Shown piece after piece: positions 1 to 9,364 of a stretch of 64,000 nucleotides of DNA (its first letter is position 1; every line of letters starts with the position of its first letter). The notes beneath the pieces were generated by a model. That model worked only from the letters and a program-made list of their open reading frames with translations. It was not told the origin of the DNA and did not search any database. Made by a program: the position numbers and the translations under genes. Source of the stretch: Seribacter sp963934295 (GTDB lineage: Bacteria; Verrucomicrobiota; Verrucomicrobiia; Opitutales; Seribacteraceae). Location: positions 1-64,000 of the forward strand of contig CAWVXY010000012.1 of NCBI GenBank assembly GCA_963934295.1. The letters are read 5' to 3'.

Positions 1-1
1 T

Positions 2-151
2 CCAAGAATGTTTGATCGGGGGTTTATTTTTGATAAATATCCATTCGTTGGAGACTGGAATAATTTTTACGAACGATACATGAGTGGTAAGAAAACTCCA
101 CGCACCGGTTGGGTGAATGGCAGTGATTATGAGAAAAAGCCTCTCGATTAA
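2..151 (+). CDS. C-terminal fragment of an unrecognised protein
   Basis: An open frame enters from the left edge and ends at TAA 149-151, giving the last 49 residues of a protein. The piece is rich in aromatic and charged residues (for example FVGDWNNFYERYM) and has no membrane segment. I do not recognise the family. The reading is supported by the absence of stops from position 2 and by the TonB receptor gene starting about 65 bases further on in the same direction. The two could share a transcript, but that is not shown. Confidence 0.55.
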   Translation, partial: PRMFDRGFIFDKYPFVGDWNNFYERYMSGKKTPRTGWVNGSDYEKKPLD

Positions 152-217
152 TTTTGCAAATATCCACATTTCTTATTGCGAAATTACCCAAGGTTAAGAG
201 TATACACCTTTTATTTT

Positions 218-2311
218 ATGAAACTATACATAATTCCTATATCTCTTTTATTAATCTCAGGGTCATTACCGGGACAAGGTAATGCTAATAAGACCAATCC
301 TAGTACACTAAACGAAATTTCTATCCAGGGAACGAGTGTTCCAGAACTAGATCTTTCAAGATCGTCGATTCTTACAAAGGATCAAATCAAAGACCGCCAA
401 ATTCACAATTTGGTCGATCTCTCATCGTTGACACCGAATTTGCATATCAATGCCAACGGCATTCAATCCTATGGTGACATCATTTCCATTCGGGGAATCG
501 CCAACACCCAACTCTTCGGCGCACCCGGCGTTCAATTATATGTGGATGGCGTTCCTCAGGCTGACGTTTCCTCCTACAGTTCCACCTTATACGACATAGA
601 AAGCGTGGAGATTTTGCGCGGTCCTCAAGGATATCATTATGGAAAATCCGTGACCGGTGGAGCGATTAATATCAAGACACAGGCCCCAGGCAAGGAGCAA
701 AGCAACGAAATCTCCGCCTCCTACGGAACTTTTGATTCGCAGAAATACAACCTCTCGAGCAAGGGCCCCCTGAGCGACGGATTTTCTTATTCCATGGCAA
801 TAAGAAGAGCACTTTCCGATGGTTATCTGAACAACTCTTCTGGACGGGACAACACATCAGAAACCTGGCACGGAGCCTTGAAGTTTTTCATGGATAAGGG
901 CAATGGAACCAAATTTTCTTTCGGTGCAAATTTTGAAACCCACGAATTAGGAGCCCAGCCAATCGTTTATCGTGGACAAGCCGATTTTTACTCCCGTGCA
1001 ACCGATTTTGACGAGTACACCGAAATTGAACGCAACCAGCAGTTCTTGACGATAGAAAGCGAATTGGACGGAACCCGCCTTATCTCTGTCACAAACCGCA
1101 ATGACTGGAGCTTAAGTCCCAACCGGTTGGACTTGGATATTTCTCCACTCACTGCTGCTACTTCGGTCATTCTACAAGATCAGAATGAATTGAGTCAGGA
1201 GTTCCGCCTCGAATCAGAAGAGGGCACGGAACTCGATTGGGTTTTGGGTGCCTTTTATGCCGACAGCGAAATCAAAGGAGATGCAACCCGGTGGTTCGTT
1301 TTTGAGTATCCATCCCCTGCTCCCGCGGGTAACTACAACAACAGGACCGAACAAACAAAATACAAACTAAACAGCAAGAACTTAGGTTTGTTTGCTTCAA
1401 TTTCAAAGGAAGTGTCGGAAAATGATTCCCTATCCCTTGGTTTGAGATTCGATAATTTTGAGAAAGCATTATCCCGAAACAAAAGGGTTCAAATGCCTGC
1501 TTACGGGCTTTTTTCCTATCCAGCGCAAGACAGTACTACTCCGACAATTTCACGAAAAGAAACATTCACCTCCTTTTCCCCTTCTTTGCAATGGGAGCGT
1601 AGTTTCAGCAAAGAGTTAACAGGTATCGGGCGTGTAACTTATGCTGAAAAACCAGGAGGGTTCTCTGCTTATGCAGACAACGCCGCAGAGAGTTCTTTCA
1701 TCAAGGAGGAAACTATGGCTTTCGAACTAAGCATTCTCTTTAGCCCTTCGGAATCTTGGGGCGTAAACCTTACCGCTTATTTGAATGATATTGAAAACTA
1801 CCAGTTCGAACTTCCAGATCCAACGAGCACGGATTATTATGTAGCCAATGCGGACGAAGTAACTGCCAAGGGGATTGAAATCGAAGGCTTCGTAAAACCT
1901 GCCGAATCCGTCACTATTTCTGTGGCCTATGGCTTGTGCGACTCGGAGTATGAAAAGTTCACCGGTTCAGGATTGGTCGGAAAACAAGTTTCCTTCGTAC
2001 CCAAGCAAACTCTAGCTTTTTCTGCCATTTATCAACTTGAAAGCGGCGTATATGGACAGATCGGAACCAAGACCATCGGAGATACCCACTTTTGGGATTA
2101 CAATGGCCTCAACACGGCAGAAAAGATAGACAGTTACACCTTGCTTGATGCTAACCTTGGATACGGTTGGAAGGATTGGCAATTCAGCGTATTTGGCATA
2201 AACTTAACCGATGAAGAATATTACACATCATTGGTCAATAACCTTCCAGGCACTCCAGGTATAGCAGGTTCTCCACGCGTGATTGGTCTGAGCATATCCA
2301 GGGAATTCTAA
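218..2311 (+). CDS. TonB-dependent outer-membrane receptor
   Basis: This is a TonB-gated outer-membrane transporter, about 697 residues, probably for a siderophore or other scarce ligand. The frame is open upstream to a TTG at 176, but the ATG at 218 is preferred because it starts directly with a signal peptide (MKLYIIPISLLLISG). A plug domain follows at about residues 35-155, with the conserved stretches LYVDGVPQ, VEILRGPQG and GGAINIKT. The rest is an alternating beta-barrel ending in a terminal Phe, the usual outer-membrane sorting signal. LNEISIQG near residue 31 may be the TonB box. The gene converges on the urea-type binding protein with no bases between the stops. The substrate cannot be read from sequence, and no tonB or exbBD partner is adjacent. 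Confidence 0.93.
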   Translation: MKLYIIPISLLLISGSLPGQGNANKTNPSTLNEISIQGTSVPELDLSRSSILTKDQIKDRQIHNLVDLSSLTPNLHINANGIQSYGDIISIRGIANTQLFGAPGVQLYVDGVPQADVSSYSSTLYDIESVEILRGPQGYHYGKSVTGGAINIKTQAPGKEQSNEISASYGTFDSQKYNLSSKGPLSDGFSYSMAIRRALSDGYLNNSSGRDNTSETWHGALKFFMDKGNGTKFSFGANFETHELGAQPIVYRGQADFYSRATDFDEYTEIERNQQFLTIESELDGTRLISVTNRNDWSLSPNRLDLDISPLTAATSVILQDQNELSQEFRLESEEGTELDWVLGAFYADSEIKGDATRWFVFEYPSPAPAGNYNNRTEQTKYKLNSKNLGLFASISKEVSENDSLSLGLRFDNFEKALSRNKRVQMPAYGLFSYPAQDSTTPTISRKETFTSFSPSLQWERSFSKELTGIGRVTYAEKPGGFSAYADNAAESSFIKEETMAFELSILFSPSESWGVNLTAYLNDIENYQFELPDPTSTDYYVANADEVTAKGIEIEGFVKPAESVTISVAYGLCDSEYEKFTGSGLVGKQVSFVPKQTLAFSAIYQLESGVYGQIGTKTIGDTHFWDYNGLNTAEKIDSYTLLDANLGYGWKDWQFSVFGINLTDEEYYTSLVNNLPGTPGIAGSPRVIGLSISREF

Positions 2312-3565
2312 TTACATGCTTTTCATGAGCAGAACATTCTTCTTTCTTCTGCTCTTTCCATCAGGCCAGAGGTATGAACTGTAGGAATCAGGGGAAACTA
2401 GCCCATCACTTGAATAAACAATCTTGAACATACCATTTTTAAGGATTTCTCCCACATAGACAGGTTTAAGTGTATGCTGGTTGGTTGGATGCATTGACTT
2501 TTTACCACCAGGTGCATCAAACTCTAAGCCGTAAACTGCTTTCCTTACTTTATCGACATCAAAGGATCCACACTTCTCGACAGCAGCCTTCCAAACATAA
2601 ACGCCGAAGTAAGCAGCCTCAATCGGATCGCAAGTTACGCGTTTTGCACCTCCAGGCAATCCAGCTTTTACGCAATACTTCTTGAAGCTTTTTACAAAAG
2701 CGGCATTTTCAGCACTTTTAACACTTTGAAAATAATTCCAAGCGGCTAAGTGACCAACAAGTGGAGGAACATCCATCGCACGAAGTTCGTCTTCGGAAAC
2801 CGAGAATGCCATGATTGGACAATCGTCCGAAGTTAAACCTTGGTTGGCGAATTCTTTGTAAAAAGGAACATTACTGTCTCCATTTATAGTCGAAAGAATG
2901 CAAGCATCTCCGGTTGCGGCAAATTCCTTAACTTTGGCAACAATGGTTTGATAGTCCTGATGGTGAAAAGGAGTATATTCCTCTATTACATTCTCATCGG
3001 GTACACCTTGAGCTTTCAAGTATGCTTTTAAAACCTTATTGGCAGTTCTAGGGAAGACATAATCAGTACCTAATAAATAGAATTTCTTACATCCCATTTC
3101 CTCTGCCATATATTTAGCCGCAGGAACCAATTGTTGATTGGGTGATGCAGCGGTATAGAATACATTCAACGATTGCTCTTCACCCTCGTATTGAACGGGG
3201 TAGAAAAGTAAGGCATTGTTTTCCTCGAAAACAGGAAGGCAGGACTTTCGACTCACCGAAGTCCAGCAACCAAAGGTAACCGCTACTTTATCTTCAGTAA
3301 TCAATTGTTTTGCTTTCTCCGCGAAGAGAGGCCAATCGGAAGCTGGGTCGACCACCACGGCTTCAACCTGCTCGCCCAAAACTCCTCCAGACTCATTAAT
3401 CTCTTCGACTGCCATCATGACCACATCCCGAAGAGAAGTCTCAGAAATGGCCATCGTACCGCTAAGAGAGTGAAGAACTCCAATTTTAACAGCATGCAAA
3501 CTTGACATTGACAAACTCAATCCCAGTAAAGCCGTAAGGGCTAATTTAAACTTATTACTTTTCAT
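2312..3565 (-). CDS. urtA: urea/amide-type ABC transporter substrate-binding protein (UrtA-like)
   Basis: A periplasmic binding protein of about 417 residues in the UrtA/FmdD branch of the Leu/Ile/Val-binding family. It opens with a signal peptide ending near SSLHA, followed by KIGVLHSLSGTMAISE, which is typical of urea-binding proteins. FGCWTSVSRKSCLPVFEE and LLFYPVQYEG are further family hallmarks. The ATG at 3565 is chosen over one at 3574 because it gives the shorter, ordinary signal peptide. In known systems UrtA hands urea to UrtBCDE, but none of those genes lies on either side here. The only associated gene is the porin upstream on the same strand, 243 bases away and separated from it by a strong terminator. 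A short-chain amide is an alternative ligand. Confidence 0.9.
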   Translation of the reverse strand: MKSNKFKLALTALLGLSLSMSSLHAVKIGVLHSLSGTMAISETSLRDVVMMAVEEINESGGVLGEQVEAVVVDPASDWPLFAEKAKQLITEDKVAVTFGCWTSVSRKSCLPVFEENNALLFYPVQYEGEEQSLNVFYTAASPNQQLVPAAKYMAEEMGCKKFYLLGTDYVFPRTANKVLKAYLKAQGVPDENVIEEYTPFHHQDYQTIVAKVKEFAATGDACILSTINGDSNVPFYKEFANQGLTSDDCPIMAFSVSEDELRAMDVPPLVGHLAAWNYFQSVKSAENAAFVKSFKKYCVKAGLPGGAKRVTCDPIEAAYFGVYVWKAAVEKCGSFDVDKVRKAVYGLEFDAPGGKKSMHPTNQHTLKPVYVGEILKNGMFKIVYSSDGLVSPDSYSSYLWPDGKSRRKKNVLLMKSM

Positions 3566-3753
3566 TATATACATATTTTAGATTTAGATTTATTAGGTAT
3601 CCCAAGAAAAAATTCTTAACTTAGGTTCTGCCAAAATATAATCCATTTATTGTGCCAAAATTTTCATAAACAAAAAAAAGACAAATTAAATATTTTATAA
3701 TTTATATTATTCATTTTTTATATTTATTTTAATCATAGCTTAAAATATTAGAT

Positions 3754-3791
3754 AAAATAAAAAAAGGTGGGCGGTTAAAAACCGCCCACCT
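3754..3791 (-). terminator. Rho-independent terminator after the porin gene
   Basis: A perfect 12-bp stem (3765-3776 with 3780-3791, core GGTGGGCGG/CCGCCCACC) encloses a 3-base loop. On the minus strand it is followed by a run of U (opposite 3764-3754). It lies 27 bases past the porin stop, so the porin is probably transcribed largely apart from the binding-protein gene downstream. Confidence 0.92.
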
Positions 3792-3817
3792 GTAAACAAA
3801 CGAACTAGACTGAAAGA

Positions 3818-4780
3818 CTAGAAAGTGTAAATAAGCTCAACCGCCATGTAATCGGAAATAGCTTTCGTAAAAGAACCAGAATCAAAAGTACTGTATTCAA
3901 TAAGCCCTGAAAGATTATCATTGAAAACATAACTTGGTGAAATAGTGATCTTTTCATCTTTATATGTATTCACTCCACTGGCAGATGTCTCTGACTCCGA
4001 GTAGCGAAGTGTCAATCCAACCTTATCAGTAAAAGCATAATTTCCCATGATAAGAAAACCCTCACTCTCGGTATCAGTTGCAGTTGCTGCTTCTGCTTCT
4101 GCAACTTCAGCGGCAAGTAAAAGTTTACCAAGCTGATAACTGGCCCAAAAAGTAGACTTACCTTTTAAGTTAAGACTAGAGATAGAATCCTTACCATAAT
4201 CAGCAACAATAGCTTTAACTGTAAGGTTTTCAACACCAGTAAATGCTAGTGCATACTCAAGGTCAGGACTGTTGGACAAGCTCGACCAAACCCCAACACT
4301 GAACATATCATTTGCGTAGTCTAGAGAAGCACCCACGGCGTAACCATCATAAATTCCACCAATGGATTCATAAGCTGTGGAGTATTGATACATGTTAATG
4401 GGGTCATAAGCTTCGAATCCAAGATAAGAAAGCATTTTACCATAAGTAACGCTAGCACCATTACCGAAATCGTAGGTGATGATTGCTTCTTCTAAAGTTG
4501 GGTCACCGTCGGCAACACCATCAGATCCTTTGGTAGCGAAATCACCACCAAGATCGAAGTCAACCGAGGCGGATACAGGACCGGAAGCATAATCAAAATC
4601 AATTTCTACCTGACCAAGACCTGCGGTGTCACTTCCAGTAGTAGAATCTTTACTTTGGTAATACAAGTCAATGAAACCTGACATTTCAACTCCGCTACCA
4701 GTAGGACCGATTTCGATCGCACTCATATTGGATACGGCAAGCATACTCGCCAATGATAATAATTTAAGTTTTTTTTTCAT
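3818..4780 (-). CDS. putative beta-barrel porin (OmpL/bbp2-like)
   Basis: A 320-residue outer-membrane protein with a signal peptide (MKKKLKLLSLASMLAVSNMSA). A run of alternating polar/hydrophobic strands starts at GVEMSGFIDLYYQSK and ends at AVELIYTF, whose terminal Phe is the classic barrel-assembly signal. Composition (Ser, Gly, Asp, Tyr rich, no Cys) fits a general diffusion porin, and the opening resembles the putative beta-barrel porin-2 group. It is the promoter-proximal neighbour of the urea-type binding protein, so it may admit small nitrogenous solutes. It has its own terminator. No catalytic motif is present, and the substrate is inference from context only. Confidence 0.85.
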   Translation of the reverse strand: MKKKLKLLSLASMLAVSNMSAIEIGPTGSGVEMSGFIDLYYQSKDSTTGSDTAGLGQVEIDFDYASGPVSASVDFDLGGDFATKGSDGVADGDPTLEEAIITYDFGNGASVTYGKMLSYLGFEAYDPINMYQYSTAYESIGGIYDGYAVGASLDYANDMFSVGVWSSLSNSPDLEYALAFTGVENLTVKAIVADYGKDSISSLNLKGKSTFWASYQLGKLLLAAEVAEAEAATATDTESEGFLIMGNYAFTDKVGLTLRYSESETSASGVNTYKDEKITISPSYVFNDNLSGLIEYSTFDSGSFTKAISDYMAVELIYTF

Positions 4781-4831
4781 ATATTTATTTGTTTAGTTTT
4801 TATTGTTTGGTTGTTTCATAACCATCTCTTT

Positions 4832-4858
4832 TTTATATTTATAAAATATTATTATCAA
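4832..4858 (-). promoter_or_regulatory. candidate promoter for the porin gene
   Basis: On the minus strand a TTGATA (4858-4853) lies 15 bases before TATAAA (4837-4832), about 50 bases ahead of the porin ATG. The region is extremely AT-rich, so chance matches are likely. The spacing is slightly short for a sigma-70-type promoter. Confidence 0.3.
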
Positions 4859-5025
4859 GCCATTCTTAATGATTTTAATTGATATTTTTTATAACTTTTT
4901 ATTAATTATATTCATAATTATTATTTTTCATATAAATAAATAATAAAATTCATAAGAAACTCTTTCCTTGTCAAAAAATTTATAATGGGGTTATTATTAA
5001 CTCTTATTCATTCTTACCCCCTCAA

Positions 5026-6294
5026 TTGAAAAACATCCTTACCATTTGCCTACCATGGATTATTTCTTTGGCTGTCGTATTTTATTTGGGACTCAGGCTC
5101 GGGTCATTGCCCGAATCTGTTAATATTAATCAATCCGAAAATTTGGTTAATAGACAAACGACACCTCCAGAAACTACAGGTACGATCAATTCGCTTCAAA
5201 AAGTCGTAACTGGTACCGAGACTCCCTCTATTACTCAAGTGATGGAGGATAATATTGAGAATCTTACCCTACCACCAAATTTAAAACGGATTATGGAAGG
5301 GGGAGATATGATTGAGCGAATGGGTGCATATTTAGATGCTGTCCGTGCTATGGATAAAGGAAATGTATTCGAGGTAATCAGTGCCTTCGAGGCCTTACCC
5401 AAAGGTTACGGACGGCATTTGGAAATGAAACTTTTAATGAGAAGTTGGGCCGCAATTGATCCAGAAGCAGCATTGGCGTATGCGGATCAATCATTAGATC
5501 CCAAGAGCGAAAGACGGTTTGGTATTTCCGAAGTCCTTGCAGGCTGGGCCAACCAGGACCCCGATGGAGCTATTCAATGGGCTAAGGCAAATAACTCGAA
5601 TGAAAAACCTGAAGACAATCCTCTCCTTTTGGGAGTCATTAAAGGCTTAGCTGAAAAAAACTTGGATGCTGCCAATAAAGTATTTAGAAATTTACCAGAA
5701 GGTAGTGCCCGCTGGCAGGCCTCGACCTTCCTCGCTCAAAAATACTCAGAAATGGGTCTCGAGAAAGCCATCGAGTGGGCTAATCAATTTCCAGTAGAAG
5801 ACGAAAGAATGCGGGAGACCATTCTTGGCCAGATGGGGGCACGGTTGGCACGACAAGATATTGCTGGAACTGCACAATGGGTCGAATCGATGAAAGCCGA
5901 CAAAGCATCGCTTCGCGTAATGGATAACTTACTTAATCAATGGGTATCAAAAGATGCGAGCAGTGCCGCCAAATGGCTCAACGAATTACCTGGTGAAGAT
6001 AAAAGGTTTTACGGAATGAAACAATTGACTTCCCGCTGGTCTTTAACTGATCCCGTTGCAACTGCGGAATGGCTTAATTCTTTCCCACCCTCCCCTAAGA
6101 TGGATCCCGTAGTCAATGAATTCGTAAACCGAATATCAACTCGTGATCCAGAAGGTGCTGCGGGTTGGGCAATGTCAATTATTGATCCACAGGTTAAGCA
6201 AAAGGCAGTTCAAAAAGCAGTTTCTGCCTGGGTAAGAATGGACCCCGAAAAAGCGACGAACTGGAAGCAGGCAAACTTTCCTGATCTTAAATAA
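5026..6294 (+). CDS. membrane-anchored helical-repeat protein of unknown function
   Basis: A 422-residue protein with an N-terminal hydrophobic anchor at about residues 5-22, a low-complexity linker to about residue 70, then about eight imperfect repeats of 35-40 residues. Each repeat carries a pattern like DP..A..WA..L and a following Arg-rich helix (SWAAIDPEAALAYA, GWANQDPDGAIQWA, QWVSKDASSAAKWL, RISTRDPEGAAGWA). This suggests an alpha-solenoid scaffold exposed to the periplasm. It starts at TTG; the next in-frame ATG is about 70 residues in and would lose the anchor. Proteins with this repeat are frequent in Verrucomicrobia-type genomes, but I know no assigned role. It converges on the gspF/pilC gene with a 3-base gap. 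Confidence 0.8.
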   Translation: MKNILTICLPWIISLAVVFYLGLRLGSLPESVNINQSENLVNRQTTPPETTGTINSLQKVVTGTETPSITQVMEDNIENLTLPPNLKRIMEGGDMIERMGAYLDAVRAMDKGNVFEVISAFEALPKGYGRHLEMKLLMRSWAAIDPEAALAYADQSLDPKSERRFGISEVLAGWANQDPDGAIQWAKANNSNEKPEDNPLLLGVIKGLAEKNLDAANKVFRNLPEGSARWQASTFLAQKYSEMGLEKAIEWANQFPVEDERMRETILGQMGARLARQDIAGTAQWVESMKADKASLRVMDNLLNQWVSKDASSAAKWLNELPGEDKRFYGMKQLTSRWSLTDPVATAEWLNSFPPSPKMDPVVNEFVNRISTRDPEGAAGWAMSIIDPQVKQKAVQKAVSAWVRMDPEKATNWKQANFPDLK

Positions 6295-6297
6295 ACT

Positions 6298-7641
6298 TTA
6301 CTTGCCGATCGTTTCGATAATCGCGACAATGGGTAAAAATAAAGCGATTACGATAAAACCAACCGCGACTGCAAGAAATACAATCATAACCGGTTCAATT
6401 AAGGAAGTCATACCGGCCACTGCGTTATCCACATCCTCATCATAGTTATCCGCTATTCGATTAAGCATATCAGGAAGTTCTCCGGTTTCTTCACCAATTT
6501 CCACCATACTTGTAACCATGGTGGGAAAGACTGACTCACGCTCCATCTGAACAGCCATAGCCTCACCATCCCTGACCGAGTCATGAACATTACCCATGGC
6601 ATTAACGAAGAGACCATTGGATAAAGTATCACGGGTAATCTGCAAGGCTTGCAAGATAGGCACACCACTACTTAACAGGGTTCCAAAAGTACGGGTTATA
6701 CGAGAAATATTAGACTTCCCCACAACATCTTTGACTGCCGGTACATTTAAGCCCAACCAGTCGAAAACCTTGGCTCCTGGTTTAGTTTTCTTGAATAAAA
6801 TAAGCCCCCCTACCGTTCCTCCCATACCCCCCAAAACGAGGATGGGATGGGTTGAAAATAACTCACTAATATTTATCACAATTTGAGTCGGGCCGGGCAA
6901 GGGAGCACCCCGTAACATCTGTTCAAAAATTGTCTGAAATTGAGGAACAACAACCATCATTAAAAGAGTCACAATACCCACTGCCACAAACATAATAACG
7001 CTTGGGTAAATCATGGCAGATTTAACCTTTTTTATTGTACGAATATTTTTCTCCTGAAATTGAGCTAAGCGGTCAAGAACAAGCTCCAGAACACCCCCTG
7101 CCTCTCCAGCTTTTACCATGTTTACATATAAATTATCAAAAATTTTAGGATAGCCAGCCAAGCCATCAGATAAATTACCACCTGAGGAAACTTTTTCCGA
7201 AATGTCCTCCAGGATCGCTTTAAACTTAGGCTTTTTCTCCTGCTGTTTAATCATTACCTCCAAGCTTCTTAATAGGGGTAGACCGGCATGAACAAGGGTA
7301 GACATTTGACGGGTAAAAATTGAAATATCCTCAGAGTTAGGTCCACCACCCAACTCGATGGCAAGAAGACCACCCTTTTTCTTTTTTTTCTTTGGCTTTA
7401 CAGGTTTGGCAGCCTTTTCGGATTTTGCCGACTTCTTCTTTTTCTGAGCTTTCTCAGGTTCTTTTGCTGGAGCAGGAGCGGGTGCGGGAGCAGGAGCGGG
7501 AGCCTCATTGGGAATAAGTTGAGAAACAGTTAGACCATATTGGGCAAGTTGAGAATAGGCCTGTTCTTCATTTGCAGCCTCAAATGTACCTTGTTGAGGA
7601 GCTCCATTCTGATCTGTGGCAGTAAATTGATATACAGGCAT
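6298..7641 (-). CDS. GspF/PilC-type inner-membrane platform protein (first copy)
   Basis: A polytopic membrane protein of 447 residues that forms the inner-membrane platform on which the GspE/PilB ATPase turns. Residues 1-43 (VYQFTATDQNGAPQQGTF onward) are the small N-terminal domain. An unusual linker follows, with an Ala-Pro repeat and then a Lys-rich stretch up to about residue 90. Two T2SSF domains come next at roughly 105-230 and 310-435, each with the STLVHAGLPLLRSL or TLLSSGVPILQAL signature. The C-terminus is hydrophobic. It is the last gene of the set after two ATPase genes (19 bases from the nearer). Type IV pilus PilC and type II secretion GspF cannot be separated on sequence. The divergent copy at 53195-54466 sits in the full secretion operon, so this one more likely serves a pilus-like machine. 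Confidence 0.9.
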   Translation of the reverse strand: MPVYQFTATDQNGAPQQGTFEAANEEQAYSQLAQYGLTVSQLIPNEAPAPAPAPAPAPAKEPEKAQKKKKSAKSEKAAKPVKPKKKKKKGGLLAIELGGGPNSEDISIFTRQMSTLVHAGLPLLRSLEVMIKQQEKKPKFKAILEDISEKVSSGGNLSDGLAGYPKIFDNLYVNMVKAGEAGGVLELVLDRLAQFQEKNIRTIKKVKSAMIYPSVIMFVAVGIVTLLMMVVVPQFQTIFEQMLRGAPLPGPTQIVINISELFSTHPILVLGGMGGTVGGLILFKKTKPGAKVFDWLGLNVPAVKDVVGKSNISRITRTFGTLLSSGVPILQALQITRDTLSNGLFVNAMGNVHDSVRDGEAMAVQMERESVFPTMVTSMVEIGEETGELPDMLNRIADNYDEDVDNAVAGMTSLIEPVMIVFLAVAVGFIVIALFLPIVAIIETIGK

Positions 7642-7660
7642 AATATTTTTTTAAATCGTT

Positions 7661-9355
7661 TTAAGTATATTTCAAGACTTCTTCAACCGTACTTTCCCCA
7701 TCAAAAATTGATCGTATACCATCTTCTCTCAATGTACGCATACCCTGCTCGATCGCTTTTTGTCGAAGGACTAAGGTTGCTGCACCTGAATTAATCATTT
7801 CCCTAAATGCATCTGTTGCTTTTATCATTTCGAATAAGCCTGTCCTTCCGCGATATCCTGATTGATTACATTCCTCGCATCCCGAGCCAAAGAAAAACTG
7901 ACGCTCGCCCAATTCATTTGGGTTTAAACCCAAGTTCTCAAAAACTTCTTTTTTGGGTTCATACGGTTCTTTACAACTTGAACAAATTTTTCTTACCAAA
8001 CGTTGGGCCAGGACGAATTCAAGAGATGCAGAAAGAAGAAATGGTTCCAACCCCATATCGATCAATCGAGTAACCGCACCGGGAGCGTCATTTGTATGTA
8101 AAGTACTTAGAACAACATGCCCTGTTAGCGATGCCTGAACCGCAATTCTTGCCGTTTCAATATCTCGAATTTCTCCGACCATAATCTTATCGGGATCCTG
8201 CCTAAGAAAAGCACGTAAAGCTCTGGAAAAGTCCAAGCCAACCTGATGATTAACCGGAACTTGCATGATCCCCTCAATCTCGTACTCCACAGGATCCTCC
8301 GCAGTTAAAAGCTTTGTTTCCATAGTATTAACCTCCCTTAGTGCACTGTAAAGGGTGGTCGTTTTCCCTGAACCCGTGGGACCAGTAACAATAAATATTC
8401 CATTAGGTCTCCGTACTGCATCTCTGATTCCCGTCTTTACATTTTCAGGGAGCCCCAAATTATCGAGGTCCAGATTAACCGCGGATTTATCCAAAACACG
8501 CAACACTACGCTCTCTCCGAATTGAGTAGGCAAAGTAGATACACGCAAATCCACCGCCCTTCCTTCTATAGTCATTTTGATTCTGCCGTCCTGAGGGATC
8601 CGATGCTCTGCAATATTCAAATCTGCAATAACTTTAATTCGAGAAATAACAGGTAATGCCAAACTCTTTGGTGGAGGGGACATTTCATACAATGCACCAT
8701 CCACCCGATATCGGATACGAAATTCATTCTCAAAGGGTTCGAAATGAATATCAGAGGCCTGCGCTCGAATTGCCTGCTGCATGACTAGGTTAACGAAACG
8801 AATAATTGGTGTTTCGTTCGCAGCATCGCTTAATTCACTTTCCTTTGATTCATCCAAGCCCTCAAAGTTTTCTAAGCCCACATCCCCTAACAAATCATTA
8901 AGAGAATTCTCCTCCAACGGATAATATGTATCCAATAACTGTTGTACATAATCCGGATCGCAAACGATCAACTGAATTTCAAGATTCAAGGCAAAAGTTA
9001 AATCGTCAATGATTGCCGAATTAAAAGGATCTGCAGCGAGCAAATGAATACCCCCGTCCGAAAGATAAAGAGGCACAATTCCATATTGACGAGCCATTTC
9101 CGGCTGAATCGAAGCTATCACATCGCTCTCAATTTCTGTTACCTCGCCGACTTGGATCTCATACCCTAAAAACTCAGCCACTAAATTTAGAATATCCTCC
9201 TTGCTGGCCAATCCGGCAGTAATGATAGATTCAGCATAAGAACGTCTTCCTGCAATAACTTCATCATCAAAAAGTTCTTCCAATCCATGCTGAGAAACAC
9301 CTTCGACCTGTTTGAAAATATCTCGGATGCTCGAATTATAATCTACAAAAAGCAT
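7661..9355 (-). CDS. GspE/PilB-type assembly ATPase (second of a tandem pair)
   Basis: A 564-residue cytoplasmic hexameric ATPase that powers pilin or pseudopilin assembly. The N-terminal GspE/MshE-like domain covers about 1-140. Walker A is GPTGSGKT near 325-332, an Asp-box and His-box are visible (VGEIRDIETA, STLHTNDAPGA), and a zinc-binding tetracysteine uses Cys458, 461, 493 and 496. The N-domain differs strongly from that of the ATPase just upstream, while the C-domains are close, so the two are diverged paralogues rather than a recent duplication. It lies 9 bases after that gene and 19 bases before gspF/pilC. PilT can be excluded because the long N-domain and zinc site are present. Confidence 0.92.
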   Translation of the reverse strand: MLFVDYNSSIRDIFKQVEGVSQHGLEELFDDEVIAGRRSYAESIITAGLASKEDILNLVAEFLGYEIQVGEVTEIESDVIASIQPEMARQYGIVPLYLSDGGIHLLAADPFNSAIIDDLTFALNLEIQLIVCDPDYVQQLLDTYYPLEENSLNDLLGDVGLENFEGLDESKESELSDAANETPIIRFVNLVMQQAIRAQASDIHFEPFENEFRIRYRVDGALYEMSPPPKSLALPVISRIKVIADLNIAEHRIPQDGRIKMTIEGRAVDLRVSTLPTQFGESVVLRVLDKSAVNLDLDNLGLPENVKTGIRDAVRRPNGIFIVTGPTGSGKTTTLYSALREVNTMETKLLTAEDPVEYEIEGIMQVPVNHQVGLDFSRALRAFLRQDPDKIMVGEIRDIETARIAVQASLTGHVVLSTLHTNDAPGAVTRLIDMGLEPFLLSASLEFVLAQRLVRKICSSCKEPYEPKKEVFENLGLNPNELGERQFFFGSGCEECNQSGYRGRTGLFEMIKATDAFREMINSGAATLVLRQKAIEQGMRTLREDGIRSIFDGESTVEEVLKYT

Positions 9356-9364
9356 AAACTCTTT

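Noticed and set aside
3575..3753. Riboswitch or structured leader upstream of urtA
   Set aside because: The stretch is nearly pure A/T with no conserved motif I can recognise.
7440..7505. Short tandem repeat of Ala-Pro codons in gspF/pilC
   Set aside because: Low-complexity linker inside the gene; no sign of a mobile or regulatory element.
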